Shown here: one piece after another, positions 37,833 to 41,133 of the stretch | Layout: each line of letters begins with the position of its first letter | How positions within the stretch are numbered: the stretch's first letter is position 1 | Origin: Mesobacillus boroniphilus JCM 21738 | GTDB taxonomy: Bacteria; Bacillota; Bacilli; Bacillales; Cytobacillaceae | NCBI RefSeq assembly: GCF_000517385.1 | Contig: NZ_BAUW01000029.1 | Coordinates: 1 to 41,133, forward strand | Reading direction: 5' to 3' | DNA length: 41,133 nt | The notes under the pieces: model-generated | The model's input: only the letters and a program-made list of their open reading frames with translations | The model's database searches: none | Told to the model about the DNA's origin: nothing | Program-made: the position numbers and the translations under genes

Positions 37833-38228
37833 CTATTTACTCTTAAAAGCATATCCATACTTACTCAATACAGGTAAAAGTTCAAATGGCTTAGTGCCGC
37901 CACTTAAATATTTGCCTATCATAAAATTCTTCTTCTCGGTTTCTCCGTCATGTAACTTCAGCTCAAAATCAAACTGAATGGTAAAGTCAAACGCACCTTC
38001 ATCATCTTCTTCCACTTTGACAGCACTATAAGGCTGCACTTTCCCTAAAGACTTTTCATGTATGGATGTCTGAACGACTTCATCATCAAATGTGGCAAAC
38101 CCTCCTGTTGCATAGGAGAGATTCTCTATTTCTTGTTCTGTATTGTTAACAAAATAGACTGTATAGAAAAATCCATCCGGGTCATTTGGCCGATCCTTAC
38201 AAACTGCTAAAAACTGAGAAAGATTCAT
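37833..38228 (-). CDS. Unknown protein coupled to the PD-(D/E)XK fusion gene
   Basis: The 131-residue soluble, acidic protein is predicted to be beta-rich: FFYTVYFVNNTEQEIENLSYATGGFATFDDEVVQTS, FDFTIQFDFELKLHDGETEKKNFMIGKYLSGG. It lies 33 bases after the nuclease-like gene on the same strand with a weak GTGGGG site, so the two are probably cotranscribed. I know no family; it might be a partner or regulator of the nuclease-like protein. Confidence 0.75.
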   Translation of the reverse strand: MNLSQFLAVCKDRPNDPDGFFYTVYFVNNTEQEIENLSYATGGFATFDDEVVQTSIHEKSLGKVQPYSAVKVEEDDEGAFDFTIQFDFELKLHDGETEKKNFMIGKYLSGGTKPFELLPVLSKYGYAFKSK

Positions 38229-38261
38229 ATCATATCCCCACTTTCAACTTTTCGCCCATCA

Positions 38262-39431
38262 TCATAAACCCTTATCGCATTCTCTCCAGTCTTCTTCCGC
38301 ATCAGCAACCAACCCGTTAAAGAATGAAATGTATTCTTCATAGTGCCGCCATGAATAGGGCTTAGTATGTTTTAGTACGACTTCTCCCTTATTCCATTTA
38401 TAAGTACGCCAAACTTTTACATCTAGAATCGGGTAATCAGCTGGCTGCCAAATATGAGTATAGAAAGTAGGCAATACAATGGAGGTTCCTGTAATTGAAT
38501 CCACTTCATTCTTAAACTGCTCATATGAAATTTTTTGATCACGAAACTCCAAACCATACTGCAACAATTCATCTTTCAATGATTTCTCAATAGCTAACCT
38601 ATTTTGAGGTGTAGTGCCTGAAACAAAATACGTATTTCCTTCAATAACTACGACTTCACTTGTTGGTTTCTGTTTCGATGATACCTTTCCCAATTTCCAG
38701 TACATCAGATACCTAACCGCATCCCGAAGTTCTGGGGTTACTTCCTTAGCACTTCCAGCGACCTCCAAGAAATGCCGGTAAAACTCATGAGAATATTTCT
38801 TTTCATTAAAAAATGATGCTGCTTTAGTCAGTTCATCCTTCGTAAAGCGATATTCCCATCTATAATTCGCATTCATTCCATTATGCGACAGTACTGTCCA
38901 GGTCATTTCACCATCAATATAGTGCCCAGATAACTCTGTTAATCGGTCTTTTGCCCATACTTGTTGCTCAAGAGTCAGCCACGAGTCATCTTCAATGTAT
39001 TCGTATTCCGCCTCATGGATAAAAGCTAGATAGTATTGAGTAGTTGCCAATGGTGTAGCATCTATATAGTTCTTTATTTTTTGCACATCATCTTCGAAAA
39101 ACTTCATAGTACCGCATGATTTATACTTCAATTCAATAATTGCCAGAACATTTTCGATGTCATCTTTTAAATGATCATTGTTACCTGGATCCTCATTCAA
39201 TTTTACAATGGCTAGATCCGCTTTAAATCCACCATGATGAAATTCCGTATAAATCCTTAAATTATGCTGATCTAATAAACTAGCCAATTCAGTGCGCAAA
39301 TGGTAATAGAGAGCATTCTTCAAAGTATCTTCTTTTAATAGATAAAACGACTTATGGTCCTTTGAAATCTTGTCTACCCAAATATTTTTGATTGCGCGGT
39401 CAATTGTTTTTTGTATATGCCTCAAATCCAT
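38262..39431 (-). CDS. PD-(D/E)XK nuclease-like protein with a second C-terminal domain
   Basis: The 389-residue protein has two parts. The first (about 1-130) has the nuclease core FHHGGFKADLAIVKL (Asp72) and NVLAIIELKYKS (Glu100, Lys102), the D...ExK arrangement of restriction-type nucleases, with helices before it (DTLKNALYYHLRTELASLL). The second (about 200-389) shows LRDAVRYLMYWKLGK, LPTFYTHIWQPADYPILDVKVWRTYKW, a pattern like those in proteins near restriction systems but with no named family I can give. The ATG follows TGAGGGATG. A small unknown gene is downstream. A 30-bp promoter-like repeat lies 47 bases upstream, and the NERD gene is divergent. Confidence 0.78.
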   Translation of the reverse strand: MDLRHIQKTIDRAIKNIWVDKISKDHKSFYLLKEDTLKNALYYHLRTELASLLDQHNLRIYTEFHHGGFKADLAIVKLNEDPGNNDHLKDDIENVLAIIELKYKSCGTMKFFEDDVQKIKNYIDATPLATTQYYLAFIHEAEYEYIEDDSWLTLEQQVWAKDRLTELSGHYIDGEMTWTVLSHNGMNANYRWEYRFTKDELTKAASFFNEKKYSHEFYRHFLEVAGSAKEVTPELRDAVRYLMYWKLGKVSSKQKPTSEVVVIEGNTYFVSGTTPQNRLAIEKSLKDELLQYGLEFRDQKISYEQFKNEVDSITGTSIVLPTFYTHIWQPADYPILDVKVWRTYKWNKGEVVLKHTKPYSWRHYEEYISFFNGLVADAEEDWRECDKGL

Positions 39432-39477
39432 TCAAATCATCCCTCAACAATAAAATATGTTCCTAAACTTAAGCCGA

Positions 39478-39507
39478 AAATTAGTTATTTTTTCCATTAT
39501 ATCAAAT
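39478..39507 (-). promoter_or_regulatory. Promoter-like 30-bp repeat, copy 2
   Basis: It is identical to 29504-29533. On the minus strand it contains GATATAATGG with a perfect -10 TATAAT, 47 bases before the nuclease-like gene. Confidence 0.6.
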
Positions 39508-39578
39508 AAAAGCTTAAAGAAAGAGGGTACTAGAACGAAAGTATAAGAGAGGATACTTAACAGCAAGGAGAGAGGATC

Positions 39579-40382
39579 ATGTTATTATTTCTGAGTTTCT
39601 TGAAGAAACAGAAGACAGAGGCACCTCCTGTAAAAGCGAATACTTCCGCCCCAAAACAGGTTGCCGTAAGAAAAGGAGAAATTGGAGAATACAAGATTGA
39701 TATACAGCTAGACCAGCTGCCAAAGGACTGCCGCTACTTGAGTGACCTTCTAATAAAGAACCCAAAAGCAAAGTCAGGATATTCACAGATCGACCATGTG
39801 GTGCTGACACCATACGGCATATTTGTGATTGAAACGAAAAACTATCAAGGAACGATTTACGGCGGGAAAGACAGGAAAACATGGTCAGTCAATGGAAAGT
39901 ACAAAATGATGAATCCCTTTGTTCAAAACTATGGGCATATAAAAGCACTAGCGCCCTTGATTGATCGAAAGTACGTGGAGTCCTTTATATCAATGGTCTC
40001 TTTTACTAAGCGCTCTACATTCAAAATCGACCTGGATTTCCGGAAAATCGCTTCAAACGAACTCATCGTCTATGATATCGAGCTGTCAGAATTCATTCAC
40101 CGGAAAGTATCAGTATTAAAGATACAACACAAAGAACCTCTCTTTAGTGGGAGGGAGATTTCAATGATTTACGATGTCTTTTCAAATGCAGATATTAAAG
40201 ACCCTGCAATTAGACGGACACATGAACAGGCATTGAAGGTTGATACTAAAGACACAACCACTCAAGCAGTTTGTTCAATCTGTAATAAACCTGTGTCAGA
40301 TAAGGTTAGTACTTATTGCTTAACAAATGAAAAGTTCCAGGGGAAGGTTTTTTGTTATGAACATCAAAAGACTATTCAATAA
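39579..40382 (+). CDS. NERD-domain protein with a C-terminal zinc-finger-like tail
   Basis: NERD (nuclease-related) domains share the PD-(D/E)XK fold. The 267-residue protein has RKGEIGEYKI (residues 31-40), then SQIDHVVLTPYGIFVIETKNYQGTIYGG with Asp72, Glu85 and Lys87 as the likely metal-binding set. The C-terminal tail (about 233-263) has C-x2-C (CSICNKP), one further Cys (TYCLTNEKF) and C-x2-H (CYEH), which suggests a bound zinc. The N-terminal segment LLFLSFLKKQ is hydrophobic enough for a short membrane touch but not a clear helix. AAGGAGAGAGG precedes the ATG. It is transcribed away from the nuclease-like gene. Confidence 0.9.
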   Translation: MLLFLSFLKKQKTEAPPVKANTSAPKQVAVRKGEIGEYKIDIQLDQLPKDCRYLSDLLIKNPKAKSGYSQIDHVVLTPYGIFVIETKNYQGTIYGGKDRKTWSVNGKYKMMNPFVQNYGHIKALAPLIDRKYVESFISMVSFTKRSTFKIDLDFRKIASNELIVYDIELSEFIHRKVSVLKIQHKEPLFSGREISMIYDVFSNADIKDPAIRRTHEQALKVDTKDTTTQAVCSICNKPVSDKVSTYCLTNEKFQGKVFCYEHQKTIQ

Positions 40383-40633
40383 TTTCTTTTCTTTTGTTAC
40401 AACATTTAAAGTAAATTCTCATAATGATCCTTCAATAAATTTCTTGTTGCTTTCTTTTTCTATTACCAATGAACAGAGGGCCTATTCTAGAGATGATGGA
40501 ACCGTTCCCAATAGTTTATCTTTAAAGATAGATAACCAGGTCCATTTACAACCTAAATTTTTATTGTTTAAAAAGAATGATATATCAATAATGCTATAAT
40601 CGTAGTGACACTTTTTCGGAGAGGAGAAAAATA
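40383..40633. other. Intergenic region after the NERD gene
   Basis: The region is AT-rich. An open frame (NNFFSFVTTFKV..) overlaps the NERD end but has no ribosome site and is probably chance. GATGGAACCGTTCCC near 40498 resembles the dispersed repeat. A promoter-like TATAAT is at about 40596, upstream of the next gene. Confidence 0.35.
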
Positions 40634-41133
40634 GTGAGTGGCGCATCTTTAGCTGAAAAAATTCCCGAATCTTTAGCAGCACATTTCAAAACCCTTGATG
40701 TCGAAATAAATCTATTTCCTGAAAAACGCACTAAAAAATTCAGATCCCTTAATGCATTTTATGATTTTATTTTAAAGGAATATGGGTATTGGATTAATTG
40801 CACTCAAGCAGGAAGGGTAGTGGATATACGGAATCACTTTATCAACATGAAAAGCTATATTGATCAGGCATTTACTGCCCCAAATGAGTCGCAAGCCAAT
40901 AATCATTTGAAGCAAGCCATAAACTTAGCAAAATTAAACAAGTTTCCATCTATCTATTCAACGACTGAAATTGCTAAAGTCATCAAGAAGTTATATGATA
41001 TTTCCCCCGTCAGAGCTGACGGGTTTACAAGTTACTTTTACAAAAAAGGGAATGAACAACAAATCAACAGTTCTAGCTTATCTGTTCCTGAATATTTCGC
41101 TGGTCTTGTTTACGCATTTTCTTTTAGCAATCC
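40634..41133 (+). CDS. Unknown protein, cut by the window end
   Basis: The frame starts with GTG after a very strong site (GGAGAGGAG, 40619-40627) and stays open to the window end, at least 166 residues. It begins SGASLAEKIPESLAAHFKTLD, then FPEKRTKKFRSLNAFYDFILKEYGYWIN, and later STTEIAKVIKKLYDISPVRADGFTSYFYKKGNEQ. It is soluble and helical so far. I do not recognise it. It follows the NERD gene by 250 bases on the same strand and may belong with it or with genes beyond the edge. Confidence 0.75.
   Translation, partial: MSGASLAEKIPESLAAHFKTLDVEINLFPEKRTKKFRSLNAFYDFILKEYGYWINCTQAGRVVDIRNHFINMKSYIDQAFTAPNESQANNHLKQAINLAKLNKFPSIYSTTEIAKVIKKLYDISPVRADGFTSYFYKKGNEQQINSSSLSVPEYFAGLVYAFSFSN

Noticed and set aside
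40327..40599. Open frame overlapping the NERD gene end
   Set aside because: It has no ribosome site, overlaps a clear gene in another frame, and has a weak AT-driven composition.

Overview
The window looks like the chromosome of a low-to-mid GC Bacillaceae member, probably of the Mesobacillus/Cytobacillus/Neobacillus type. That placement is inference, from strong AGGAGG-type ribosome sites with many TTG/GTG starts, two T-box leaders, a CYP152 (CypC) peroxygenase, a YcnI/YcnJ copper pair, a LicR-type PTS regulator, CBO0543 membrane proteins and many small intergenic hairpin repeats. Nearly all genes up to 26.7 kb and from 31.6 to 39.4 kb lie on the minus strand. I see no rRNA, tRNA, CRISPR array or intact insertion sequence.

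Layout. (1) 0.1-5.6 kb: a branched-chain amino acid locus in the transcription order T-box, ilvE, ilvD, T-box, ilvB', ilvN', ilvC', ilvA. ilvE and ilvA are whole and ilvD has two single-base frameshifts. ilvB, ilvN and ilvC have collapsed through large internal deletions into about 1 kb. A 43-bp unit is repeated three times at the 5' end of the second T-box. (2) 5.7-9.4 kb: an unknown overlapping gene pair, a CBS protein and an MFS transporter. (3) 9.8-11.5 kb: a cyclopropane fatty acid synthase gene enclosed by 76-bp inverted repeats. (4) 11.5-16 kb: two small unknown ORFs, an aldo/keto reductase, and ycnJ-ycnI for copper handling. (5) 16.2-22.9 kb: a beta-glucoside/cellobiose PTS operon (IIA, GH1 phospho-glucosidase, IIB, an extra membrane protein, IIC) followed by its LicR-like regulator, with a cre site upstream. 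(6) 23-29.4 kb: a membrane protein, two acetyltransferases, a metallophosphatase/5'-nucleotidase, a CYP152 P450 and an anchored unknown protein. (7) 29.6-41.1 kb: an accessory stretch with a decayed gene duplicate, two CBO0543 proteins, two PD-(D/E)XK nuclease-like proteins, a uracil-DNA-glycosylase-fold protein, two lipoproteins, a WYL regulator, an endonuclease/exonuclease/phosphatase-fold protein, a NERD protein and an unidentified gene cut by the window edge.

At least eleven positions in nine genes need one extra base, usually in a short homopolymer, to restore a full family-length protein. All are losses. This points to under-called homopolymers in the assembly rather than eleven independent mutations, so genes entered here as broken (ilvD, ycnJ, licR, the glucosidase, cypC, both CBO0543 genes, the anchored protein) may be intact in the organism. 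The ilvB/ilvN/ilvC deletions are hundreds of bases each and cannot be explained that way.
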